A DNA stretch of 64,000 bases from Herbaspirillum robiniae. Its GTDB lineage: Bacteria > Pseudomonadota > Gammaproteobacteria > Burkholderiales > Burkholderiaceae_D. Numbering within the stretch: position 1 is the stretch's first letter; each line of letters opens with the position of its first letter. The stretch lies in the NCBI RefSeq assembly GCF_002213415.1, contig NZ_NJGU01000010.1:186001-250000 (forward strand), in the 5' to 3' direction. Below, piece after piece: positions 33,500 through 40,967 of the stretch. Both the position numbers and the translations under genes were made by a program. Below the pieces are notes generated by a model, which did not search any database, had not been told where the DNA came from, and was given only the letters and a program-made list of their open reading frames with translations.

Positions 33500-36091
33500 A
33501 TGAAATTCCTCAGAAAAGACCATCAGTGGAAGATCGGGCACCTGGTGTTCGGCGCGCTGATTTCCTTCATCGGCATCCTCACGTTCTTCGGGGCGGCCGG
33601 GTTCTTCTGGCTGCAGCACGACTTGGAGGAGAAGATCGTCCAGCCGTTGCTGGAGCGCGAGGTCAATCGCGTGCTGGAAGGGTTCAAGTCCGAATACCTG
33701 GCCGGCGGCATCTTCATCAAGCAGATGCAGGGCCTGCTGCTGGAGTCCCAGGTCACGCTGCACGGCGACCTGCTGGGCGTGGCCCGCTTCATCGAGGCGC
33801 TGGCGCGCAGGGAGAATACCGAGGATCCGCGCTTCTCTTACATCCAGTTCGGCAACAACCGGGGCGAGATGATCGCCGTCAACCTCAAGGGCGACGGCAA
33901 CCTGGCGTTCTACATCAAGGACGAGCAGCATCGCGGCGGCCTGCAGCAGTTCGACATGCGTCCCGATGCCGAAGGCGCCGCGCCGCAAGGCATGACCAGG
34001 GACTACGATCCGCGCAAGCGCCCCTGGTACGCCAACGCCACCGCGGAATGCCCGCAGGTGTCTTCCATCTATTTCAGCATGGGCGCGGACGCGCAGTGGA
34101 ACGCCTCGATCACCTGCCCGGTCAACCGCTCGCCGGAGGACCAGGGCGTGATCGCCGTCGACCTGTCGTCGGGGCGGCTGCAGAAGCTGCTCGACGCGGC
34201 GGTGCGGCAGTCGCTGGTGTCGGGCGTGTTCATCGTCGACGACAACGACCGCGTGCTGCTCAAGTCGGAGCGCCTGAGCAGCAGCGACAAGGCCTTCCTG
34301 CTGGAAGGCGACAGCGAGAAGCCGCGCTTCAGCGAGCTGGTGGTGTCGCGCCTGAACGCCGACCACTCGCGCATGATCAACCTGCACACCGACTCGCACG
34401 GCAAGTTCCTGATCTACCAACAACCCTTGACCGAGATGGGCAGCGTGGCGGGCGACATGGCGCATTTCCGGGTGCTGGTCATCTCCTCGCGCGACGAGCT
34501 GCTGTCGGTGTTCAACAGTTTCTTCTGGATGAGCTGGATCGCGCTGGCGTTGATCGTCTTCGGCGCCTATATCCTGATCCGCGTCTATCGCGGCAGCATC
34601 ACCTTCCCGCTGATCCGCCTGCGCGAGCAGGCCGAGAACGTGGCGTTCAGGGAGGTGGTGAGCTCGCACGAGTTCGAGCTGCTGTACCCGAAGGGGCGCG
34701 CGATCGAGGAGATCGTATCGGTGCAGGACGCGGTCGAGAAGATGGCCAACAGCCTCTATTCGCTCTATCAGGAATTGCGCGATAAGGTCGACCGCGACGA
34801 GGAGAGCGGCCTGCTCAGCCTGATCGGCGCGGCCGACCGGCTGGAGGGGGCGAAGTGGGAGGAGGCCACCGTCTGCGTGGTCGAGATCAGCAACTACGTG
34901 CAGCTCTCCGACACGCTCAACAAGGTCGCGCTCAGGCATCTGTGGCACAGCCTGTGCACGCAGGTCTCGCCGGTGTGGGCGGATTTTCCGCCGAACCGGC
35001 TGTTCCGCTGCCGTTACAGCGAGAGCCGCATCGCCATCGTGATGCTGGGCGCGCCGCATGAGCACGAGCCGATGCTGGAGCGGCTGCGGCAGAAATCGGA
35101 CCTGGTGCTGGGCACCGGCGCGCAGGAAGAGGTGCGGGTGTTCCTGTGCCTGGGCGTGAGCCATTGCCGCGAGCGCAGCCGACCGGCCATGGAGAAGAGT
35201 TTTGCCAATGCCGTCCTCGCGCTGCGCCAGGCGCAACTGGCGGGAGGCGGCGGCTTCAGCGTCTTCCAGCAGTCCATGCTGGAGAAGGAGGAGCGGGTGC
35301 AGGCGCTGCTGGGCGCGATGGATTCGGCCAGCATCGAGGACGAGTTCACGATGGTGTACCAGCCGATCTGCGACCTCAGGAGCGGGCGCATGCACGGCGT
35401 CGAGGCGCTGATGCGGTGGCAGTCGCCGTTGTTCGGCGCGGTCTCGCCGGCCGAATTCATTCCGCTGGCCGAACGCAGCGAGCGGATCACGCAGCTGGGC
35501 GCGCTGGCCCTGCGCAAGGTGGCGCGCGACGTCGCCGCGATGCAGGCGGCGGGCTTGCTGCCGCCGGGCTTTACCGCCCATATCAACGTATCGGCGCGGC
35601 AGGCGATGAACGTGCACTTCTTCGAACAGGTGCGCGATATCGCGCTGGCGGCCGGATTGCCGCCCGGACTGCTGACGCTGGAGCTGACCGAGAGCCTGCT
35701 TGTGGACGACGCCCATCATTTGCGCGCGCAGTTCCGCCGGCTGGCCGATTTCGGGTTCGGGCTGTGCCTGGACGACTTCGGCACCGGCTATTCGTCGCTA
35801 TCGACGCTGCACAATTTCAACTTCGATTGCGTCAAGCTGGATCGGTCGTTCATCGTCCGTTCCACCGAAGAGGGGCGGGCCTCGGCGGTGCTGCCGGCCA
35901 TCGTCGGCATCGCCAGGTCGCTGAAGATGAGCTGCGTGGCCGAAGGGGTGGAAACGCCGGAGCAGGCCGCCGTGCTGCGCGCGATGGGATGCGAATACGT
36001 GCAGGGCTACCTGTTTGCGCGCCCGATGGGCCTGGCGCCGCTGCAGGCCTGGATGGCCGACAACGCCCGCGCCGACATCAGCGGCGGCTGA
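33500..36091 (+). CDS. Membrane sensor with degenerate GGDEF and intact EAL domain (c-di-GMP phosphodiesterase)
   Basis: 863 residues. One membrane helix (about 15-38) and another (about 345-367) enclose a periplasmic sensor of some 300 residues that resembles dCache/PAS-like ligand domains (YDPRKRPWYANA, GVIAVDLSSGRLQKLL). A HAMP-like linker and a GGDEF-type fold follow, but the active loop reads CRYSESRIAIVML, so it cannot make c-di-GMP. The EAL domain (from about 600) is complete: VEALMRW, LELTESLLV, DDFGTGYSSL, VKLDRSF, AEGVET and YVQGYLFARPM. It should hydrolyse c-di-GMP under control of an external signal. GGGAAGGG precedes the ATG. Its end overlaps the convergent LysR gene by 14 bp. 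Confidence 0.9.
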   Translation: MKFLRKDHQWKIGHLVFGALISFIGILTFFGAAGFFWLQHDLEEKIVQPLLEREVNRVLEGFKSEYLAGGIFIKQMQGLLLESQVTLHGDLLGVARFIEALARRENTEDPRFSYIQFGNNRGEMIAVNLKGDGNLAFYIKDEQHRGGLQQFDMRPDAEGAAPQGMTRDYDPRKRPWYANATAECPQVSSIYFSMGADAQWNASITCPVNRSPEDQGVIAVDLSSGRLQKLLDAAVRQSLVSGVFIVDDNDRVLLKSERLSSSDKAFLLEGDSEKPRFSELVVSRLNADHSRMINLHTDSHGKFLIYQQPLTEMGSVAGDMAHFRVLVISSRDELLSVFNSFFWMSWIALALIVFGAYILIRVYRGSITFPLIRLREQAENVAFREVVSSHEFELLYPKGRAIEEIVSVQDAVEKMANSLYSLYQELRDKVDRDEESGLLSLIGAADRLEGAKWEEATVCVVEISNYVQLSDTLNKVALRHLWHSLCTQVSPVWADFPPNRLFRCRYSESRIAIVMLGAPHEHEPMLERLRQKSDLVLGTGAQEEVRVFLCLGVSHCRERSRPAMEKSFANAVLALRQAQLAGGGGFSVFQQSMLEKEERVQALLGAMDSASIEDEFTMVYQPICDLRSGRMHGVEALMRWQSPLFGAVSPAEFIPLAERSERITQLGALALRKVARDVAAMQAAGLLPPGFTAHINVSARQAMNVHFFEQVRDIALAAGLPPGLLTLELTESLLVDDAHHLRAQFRRLADFGFGLCLDDFGTGYSSLSTLHNFNFDCVKLDRSFIVRSTEEGRASAVLPAIVGIARSLKMSCVAEGVETPEQAAVLRAMGCEYVQGYLFARPMGLAPLQAWMADNARADISGG

Positions 36092-37013
36092 GCGCCGGCG
36101 CGCCGCATACGCGGCGGATCAGCTCGCGCAGCCAGCGGTGGACGGGATCCTGTTCCAGCCGCGGATGCCACATCAGGGAGATGGTGATCTTCTCGGTCGT
36201 CACCGGCAGGTCGAAGGCGAAGGTGGCGGCCGAGCGCGCGTTCTTCTGGCGCTCGGGCGGCACCTCCAGGAAGGACGCCGGCACCAGCGCCACCAGGTCG
36301 GATGCGCGCGCCACCGCCAGCGCGGTCGGAAAGCTGGGCACCATCGCCGCCACCTTGCGCTCCAGTCCCGCGGCGGCCAGCGCCTGGTCTACCGGGCCAT
36401 GGCTGTTGCCGTAGCGCGAGACCACCACATGGCCGAAATCCAGATAGCGCTCCACCGTGATCTTGCGCATGGCGGCCAGCGGATGATCCTTGCGCACCAC
36501 GCCGACGAAGCGGTCGCGGTACAGCGCCTGGATGCGCACCTCCGGCCCCATGTCGCCGACCACGCCGATCTCGAGGTCGGCCGTGCCTTCGCGCAGGAAG
36601 GTCGGGGACTTCTCGGTCTTGGTTGCGAAACACAGCCGCAGCAGCGGCGCCTCGGCGTGCACCGCGCTGATCAGGCGCGCGCCGAAGGCTTCGACGAAGC
36701 CGTCGTTGGCGCGGATGGTGAAGGTACGGTTCAACGTCGACAGGTCGGGTTCGGGCGCGGCCGGGCGCAGCAGCGAGCGCGCTTCGTGCACGGCGTTGCG
36801 CGTGCGTTCGCGCAGGCCTTCGGCGCAGGGCGTGAGCACCATGCGGCGTCCCGCCCGAACCAGCAGCTGGTCGCCGGTCTCCTCGCGCAGGCGCGCCAGG
36901 GTACGGCTCATGGCCGAGGCGCTCAGGCGCAGCCGGCGCGCCGCCCGCGCCACGCTTTCTTCGGTCAGCAGGGCGTCCAGCGCGATCAGCAGGTTGAGGT
37001 CGGGTTCGGACAT
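36078..37013 (-). CDS. LysR-family transcriptional regulator
   Basis: 311 residues. DLNLLIALDALLTEESVARAARRLRLSASAMSRTLARLREETGDQLLVRAGRRMVLTP (4-61) is the LysR winged helix. The effector domain follows (FTIRANDGFVEAFGARLI, then ADLEIGVVGDMG). The ATG at 37013 is used because AGGA lies 8 bp upstream; an ATG nine bases earlier is possible. It is divergent from an MFS exporter across 131 bp and probably regulates it, the usual LysR arrangement. Confidence 0.9.
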   Translation of the reverse strand: MSEPDLNLLIALDALLTEESVARAARRLRLSASAMSRTLARLREETGDQLLVRAGRRMVLTPCAEGLRERTRNAVHEARSLLRPAAPEPDLSTLNRTFTIRANDGFVEAFGARLISAVHAEAPLLRLCFATKTEKSPTFLREGTADLEIGVVGDMGPEVRIQALYRDRFVGVVRKDHPLAAMRKITVERYLDFGHVVVSRYGNSHGPVDQALAAAGLERKVAAMVPSFPTALAVARASDLVALVPASFLEVPPERQKNARSAATFAFDLPVTTEKITISLMWHPRLEQDPVHRWLRELIRRVCGAPALSRR

Positions 37014-37144
37014 GCGGGCCATCCTAACATGCCAGATATGGCGTTTGGCGCAGGTATTAGTTGCAAATGCTGCGCCTTCCGCCATGACTGGCCGGCCGAT
37101 ATAGTGTGCATATCAGCATCAACATCGACAGGATAAGCACAGCC

Positions 37145-38599
37145 ATGGAATTGTTCTCAGACCAGCCCGGCGACGAGGGCTTGCCGGGCGCCGAGCGGCG
37201 CCTGGCCATGATCGCCGTGATGACCGCCACCACCATGGCGGTGTTCGACGGCACCATCGTCAACGTGGCGCTCCCGCAGATCACGCGCGCGCTGGACGCG
37301 CCGGTGGGCACCGCCATCTGGGTGGCCAACGGCTACCTGCTGGCTACCGCCATGACGCTGGCGACGTTCGCCTCGCTCTCCGGCCGGATCGGTTTTCGCA
37401 CGCTCTTCAGCGCCGGGCTGGCGGTGTTCACGCTGGCCTCGCTCGGTTGTGCGCTGGCGCCTTCCATGAACCTGCTGATCTTCATGCGCGTGCTGCAGGG
37501 TTTCGGCGGCGCGGCCATGCTGAGCATTGCGCCGGCCATCCATCGCACCATCTTCCCCAACCGCCTGCTCGGGCGCATCCTGGGCATGAACGCGGTGCTG
37601 ATCGCCACCAGCACCGCGGTCGGGCCGGCGCTGGGCGGCACCTTGCTGGCGGCGCTGAGCTGGGAGTGGCTGTTCGCCATCAACGTACCGCTGGGACTGG
37701 TTGCGATCTACCTGTCGCTGCGCGCCATCCCCGGCAAGCGCAGCGCCACGCGCGCGCCGTTCGACGTAGCCGGCGCGCTGCTGTCGGCGGTGTCCATGGG
37801 CGCGATGATCATGGCCGCGGATGCCTGTGCGCAGCTGGCGCATCACGGGCAGGAGGGCGAGGCGGCGCTGACCGCCGGCGCTTATGCGCTGGTCAGCGTG
37901 GCCGCCGGCATCGGCTTCGTGAAGGTGCAGCGCCGCGCCCGCGAGCCGCTGCTGCCGCTGGACATCTTCGCTTCGGCGCGCTTCTCGCTGGCGGCGCTGA
38001 CTTCGCTGGTTTCCTTCGTGGGGCAGGGGATCGCCTTTGTGGCCTTGCCCTTCCTGTTCCAGAACGCTTACGGCTATACCGCGTTCGAGTCGGCCCTGTT
38101 GTTTACGCCCTGGCCGATCGGCATCGTGCTGGTGGCGCCGCACGCCGGCCGCCTGGCGGATCGCCATTCGCCGGCCTTGCTGTCGACGGCGGGACTGGCG
38201 CTGTTTACCGTCGGGCTGGGTTTGCTGGCGCTGCTGCCGGCCCAGGCGCAGGCCTGGGACATCTGTTGGCGCGCGCTGGTCTGCGGCATGGGATTCGGCT
38301 TCTTCCAGAGCCCGAACAACCGCGAGATGCTGGGCAACGTGTCGCGCGAGCGCAGCGGCAATGCGTCGGGCGTGCTGGCGATCATGCGCACCTTCGGGCA
38401 ATGCCTGGGGGCGGCGGTGCTGGGCATCATCCTCTCGGTCTATGCGGCGGCGGCCCTCTCCCACGGCGAGGTGCACATGAGCGCGCTGGAGGACGCGGCG
38501 GCGATCCGGCTGGCCTTGTGGGTGGCCGTCGGGGCGACCGCGCTGGCGAGCCTGGTCAGCTTCAGCCGCATCAGGAAGGCGAGGGTGGTCGGCGCCTGA
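37145..38599 (+). CDS. MFS drug efflux transporter (DHA2/EmrB-QacA type)
   Basis: 484 residues with about 14 membrane helices, the DHA2 number. MAVFDGTIVNVALPQITRALD (about 30-50) is motif D1 of this family, and GRIGFRTLFSAGLAVFTLASLGCALAP and RVLQGFGGAAMLSIAPAI (about 117-134, motif B) follow, with AVGPALGGTLLAALSWEWLFAINVPLG as antiporter motif C. It should export drugs or metabolites by proton exchange. AGGATAA precedes the ATG at 37145. It is divergent from the LysR gene and lies just before a TetR gene; either could regulate it. Confidence 0.9.
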   Translation: MELFSDQPGDEGLPGAERRLAMIAVMTATTMAVFDGTIVNVALPQITRALDAPVGTAIWVANGYLLATAMTLATFASLSGRIGFRTLFSAGLAVFTLASLGCALAPSMNLLIFMRVLQGFGGAAMLSIAPAIHRTIFPNRLLGRILGMNAVLIATSTAVGPALGGTLLAALSWEWLFAINVPLGLVAIYLSLRAIPGKRSATRAPFDVAGALLSAVSMGAMIMAADACAQLAHHGQEGEAALTAGAYALVSVAAGIGFVKVQRRAREPLLPLDIFASARFSLAALTSLVSFVGQGIAFVALPFLFQNAYGYTAFESALLFTPWPIGIVLVAPHAGRLADRHSPALLSTAGLALFTVGLGLLALLPAQAQAWDICWRALVCGMGFGFFQSPNNREMLGNVSRERSGNASGVLAIMRTFGQCLGAAVLGIILSVYAAAALSHGEVHMSALEDAAAIRLALWVAVGATALASLVSFSRIRKARVVGA

Positions 38600-38638
38600 T
38601 GCCGCACGGAAACGGTGGGGGCAGATTCTTTCACGCGC

Positions 38639-38667
38639 TTGACATGCTACCTACTAAAAGGTAGGCT
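38639..38667 (+). promoter_or_regulatory. TetR promoter with overlapping 18-bp operator
   Basis: TTGACA at 38639-38644 and TAGGCT at 38662-38667 are separated by 17 bp. The spacer holds CTACCTACTAAAAGGTAG (38647-38664), an inverted repeat of CTACC/GGTAG with an 8-bp centre. A matching site lies at 39312-39329. Predicted transcription would start close to the ATG at 38674, giving a nearly leaderless mRNA. Autorepression is inferred. Confidence 0.65.
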
Positions 38668-38673
38668 GCGTGC

Positions 38674-39258
38674 ATGGTGAATTCTTCAGGCACTTCCGAC
38701 AATATCCTGCGCTGTGCGCAGACCCTGATCGTGGCCGGCGGCTACAACGGCTTCAGCTATGCCGACATCGCCAAGGTGGTCGGCGTGCGCAATGCCAGCA
38801 TCCATCATCACTTCCCGAGCAAGGCCATCCTCGTGCAGACGCTGGTGGCGCGCTATCGGCAAGAGGTCGAGGCGGGAATCGCCGAGATGGAGCGGCAGGT
38901 GACCGACCCGCTCGGCCAGCTCTGCGCCTACACCGGGTTCTGGGAAGGATGCATTGACCAGGCGGCTACCTCGTTTTGCGTCTGCGCGCTGCTGGCCAGC
39001 GAGATGCCCTTGCTGCCGGAGGAGATCGCGCTGGAGGTGCGGGCGCATTTCCGTTCGCTCTCGGCCTGGCTGGCCTCGGTGTTCGAGCGCGGCGCCAAGC
39101 TCGGCAGTTTCGCATTGAGCGCCCCGCCCAAGGTGGAGGCGGAGATGTTCCTGGCCGCGGTGCACGGCGCCATGTTGTCGGCGCGCGCGTATGGGGACCC
39201 CAAGATGTTCGGCGTGATCATCAATCCCGTGGTGGAACGACTGGTGCGCAAGGCGTGA
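38674..39258 (+). CDS. TetR/AcrR-family transcriptional regulator
   Basis: 194 residues. NILRCAQTLIVAGGYNGFSYADIAKVVGVRNASIHHHFPSKAILVQTLVARY (9-60) is the TetR helix-turn-helix. The ligand domain has two close cysteines (FCVCALLASEMPLLPEE, about 99-115), as in YxaF/NemR-like regulators that can respond to electrophiles; that is a suggestion only. No ribosome binding site is visible between the promoter and the ATG. Operators of the same sequence lie before this gene and before the membrane protein gene at 39366. Confidence 0.9.
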   Translation: MVNSSGTSDNILRCAQTLIVAGGYNGFSYADIAKVVGVRNASIHHHFPSKAILVQTLVARYRQEVEAGIAEMERQVTDPLGQLCAYTGFWEGCIDQAATSFCVCALLASEMPLLPEEIALEVRAHFRSLSAWLASVFERGAKLGSFALSAPPKVEAEMFLAAVHGAMLSARAYGDPKMFGVIINPVVERLVRKA

Positions 39259-39274
39259 GCCGCAAGGCTTGCTG

Positions 39275-39300
39275 GAGGCCAGTGACGGCCTCTCATTTTT
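39275..39300 (+). terminator. Rho-independent terminator after the TetR gene
   Basis: GAGGCC and GGCCTC pair across a six-base loop and are followed by TCATTTTT. It separates the TetR gene from the next promoter. Confidence 0.65.
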
Positions 39301-39311
39301 ATCCAATTTAT

Positions 39312-39329
39312 CTACCGATTAGTAGGTAG
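39312..39329 (+). promoter_or_regulatory. Second TetR operator
   Basis: CTACCGATTAGTAGGTAG has the same CTACC-N8-GGTAG layout as the site at 38647-38664. It lies 37 bp before the start codon at 39366, over the likely promoter, so the TetR protein probably represses the membrane protein gene. Confidence 0.6.
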
Positions 39330-39365
39330 TTATTTAAATCTTCTTTCTCTGCAAAGGACTCTTTC

Positions 39366-39860
39366 ATGTTCGGAATTTCTCCCCTGGGCTGGGTGCATAC
39401 GCTGGGCAGCCTGCCGGCCATCCCGGTCGCCGTCTACATGTTCGCCCGCCATGGCCGCATCGTGCCGCGTTCCATTCCTGGTGCGATCTACTTCGTGTCC
39501 ATGCTGATCGGTGCGTTGACCGTGCTGCTGGTGGCGCACCAGTCGATCAGCTACGGCATCGCGGCGGCGACCCTGCTGTTCCTGCTGGCAGGTTATGGCG
39601 TCGGCTGGCTGCCGCTGGGGCGCGCAGGTGTTTATCTGGAGACTGGTTTGTTGACGGTGACGAGCTTCCTGTTGATGGTGCCGACCGTGAGCGAGACCCT
39701 GCGCCGCGTGCCGGATGGCCATCCGATCGTGACCGACCTGAAGTCGCCACTGCTGCTCGGCGCACAGGGCGCGCTCTTCGTGCTGCTGGTGGTCGGGCTG
39801 GTCGCGCAGGTCCTCTACCTGCGCAGGAAAGGGCGGCCTGCGGGAATCGCCGCACAGTGA
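39366..39860 (+). CDS. Small four-helix membrane protein under TetR control
   Basis: 164 residues with four likely membrane segments (about 10-27, 37-57, 63-84 and 133-153). No recognised motif; the length and helix number resemble small DUF2306- or DoxX-like proteins but the match is not convincing. AAGGA lies 7 bp before the ATG. It has its own promoter region with a TetR operator, so it is probably induced by the ligand of that regulator and could help remove or tolerate it. Confidence 0.7.
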   Translation: MFGISPLGWVHTLGSLPAIPVAVYMFARHGRIVPRSIPGAIYFVSMLIGALTVLLVAHQSISYGIAAATLLFLLAGYGVGWLPLGRAGVYLETGLLTVTSFLLMVPTVSETLRRVPDGHPIVTDLKSPLLLGAQGALFVLLVVGLVAQVLYLRRKGRPAGIAAQ

Positions 39861-39896
39861 TTTAATCGAGGTTCAATGCAACTCGGAGGAGGTCGT

Positions 39897-40106
39897 ATGG
39901 CGCGCAATCCGGTGACTGCCGTTATTCCCGTGGACCCCGTCGGCGCCGTCCGGCGTGTGGACAGCGGCTCGACGTATTATCGGCATCTTGAATCCTGGCG
40001 GATCTATTCCGAGGTCTATGCCGCCGAGCGGCGGGCCAGGGACAGGCGAGATTTGAAGGCTGGGTTGGGGTGGGTGTTGAGTTGGTGTGGAGATTTCAAA
40101 GAATGA
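39897..40106 (+). CDS. Small hypothetical protein
   Basis: 69 residues, rich in arginine, without membrane segment or known motif. The ATG at 39897 is supported by a strong GGAGGAGG 6 bp upstream; an in-frame ATG at 39876 has none. It follows the membrane protein gene by 36 bp and may be co-transcribed. A repeat region starts 60 bp downstream. The strong ribosome binding site is the main reason to accept it. Confidence 0.5.
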   Translation: MARNPVTAVIPVDPVGAVRRVDSGSTYYRHLESWRIYSEVYAAERRARDRRDLKAGLGWVLSWCGDFKE

Positions 40107-40169
40107 TTCTGGTTCGTTCCGCGCCTGGACCAGCGATGCAATTGAATCTGCAGCGGTAATAAAGCGGGA

Positions 40170-40510
40170 GGAAATGGCCCGATGGGGCCATGCGGCGGGA
40201 ATCTCCCGGGATTGCGCTTGCAAGCGCAATCCGCTCGCCCGGCGCGACGCATGCGTCGCGAAACCCCGGACTCGCCCCGCGTCCGTGCCGGACGCGGGAT
40301 CGATCTGCGGCGTCAAAAAACAAAAGGAAATGGCCCCGATGGGGCCATGCGGCGGGAATCTCCCGGGATTGCGCTTGCAAGCGCAATCCGCTCGTCCGGC
40401 GCGACGCATGCGTCGCGAAACCCCGGACTCGCCCCGCGTCCGTCCCGGACGCGGGATCGATCTGCGGCGTCAAAAAACAAAAGGAAATGGCCCCAACGGG
40501 GCCATTTCCT
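40170..40510. repeat. 157-bp tandem repeat beside ssrA
   Basis: Two nearly identical units (40170-40325 and 40326-40482) and a truncated third (from 40483) that forms the ssrA terminator. Each unit holds several palindromes: GGCCCCGATGGGGCC, GCGCTTGCAAGCGC, GCGACGCATGCGTCGC and CGCGTCC...GGACGCG. The units differ by a few single bases. The 12-mer GCGGCGGGAATC in each unit (40192, 40349) also occurs in the 3' end of ssrA (40525). Open frames through it on both strands are artefacts of the repeat. Confidence 0.88.
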
Positions 40511-40514
40511 TTTG
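40478..40514 (-). terminator. Rho-independent terminator of ssrA
   Basis: A perfect 17-bp stem (CAAAAGGAAATGGCCCC and its complement) with loop AAC starts three bases after the mature tmRNA 3' end; in the minus direction it is followed by TTTTGTTTTTTG. Confidence 0.9.
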
Positions 40515-40516
40515 TT

Positions 40517-40877
40517 TGGTGGAGGCGGCGGGAATCGAACCCGCGTCCGCAAGCACTCTACAGACAGTTCTACATACTTAGTGCTGTCATTTGATTTAAC
40601 CCGGCCGCCGCGGACGCACACGCTGCGGAAAGGCTAGTCACCTAAGATTTAACCCCGGTTCAAGTGACCCGTTCCGAGGCGATTCTCTGTAAATGACTCC
40701 ACTGCTGTTGCCAGCCCACCCCAGAGACGAGATGGTGTGGAGCTAACCGCGATTAAGCGGCCAGTGCGTACGAGTTATCGTTAGCAGTTATTTACGTTCT
40801 GACTGTATTTACGAGGTAATCAGGCCTCGGTATGCCCTGCGCTGCTTTGCAACCCACGTCGAAACCAAGTCGCCCCC
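40517..40877 (-). ncRNA. ssrA: Transfer-messenger RNA (tmRNA)
   Basis: A one-piece tmRNA of about 361 nt. The 5' end reads GGGGGCGACTTGGTTTCGAC (from 40877) and the 3' end GGTTCGATTCCCGCCGCCTCCACCA in sense, with the T-arm and an encoded CCA at 40517. The tag reading frame at 40785-40753 encodes ANDNSYALAA followed by TAA. tmRNA rescues stalled ribosomes with SmpB and marks the unfinished protein for ClpXP through the C-terminal ALAA. The 5' end is placed by analogy with other tmRNAs. Confidence 0.95.
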
Positions 40878-40967
40878 GCAGAAGAGGAATTATAACCTAC
40901 TGTATGGGCATCCACGCCGTTATCAAGAGCCGGGCGCCATTTCCGTGCATTGCGGTGTTGCCGGGCG

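Noticed and set aside
40016-40621. Overlapping open frames on both strands giving repeated RAGRADCACKRNP- or GIALASAI-like peptides
   Set aside because: They arise from the 157-bp non-coding repeat and the ssrA 3' end; they lack ribosome binding sites and repeat with the DNA unit.
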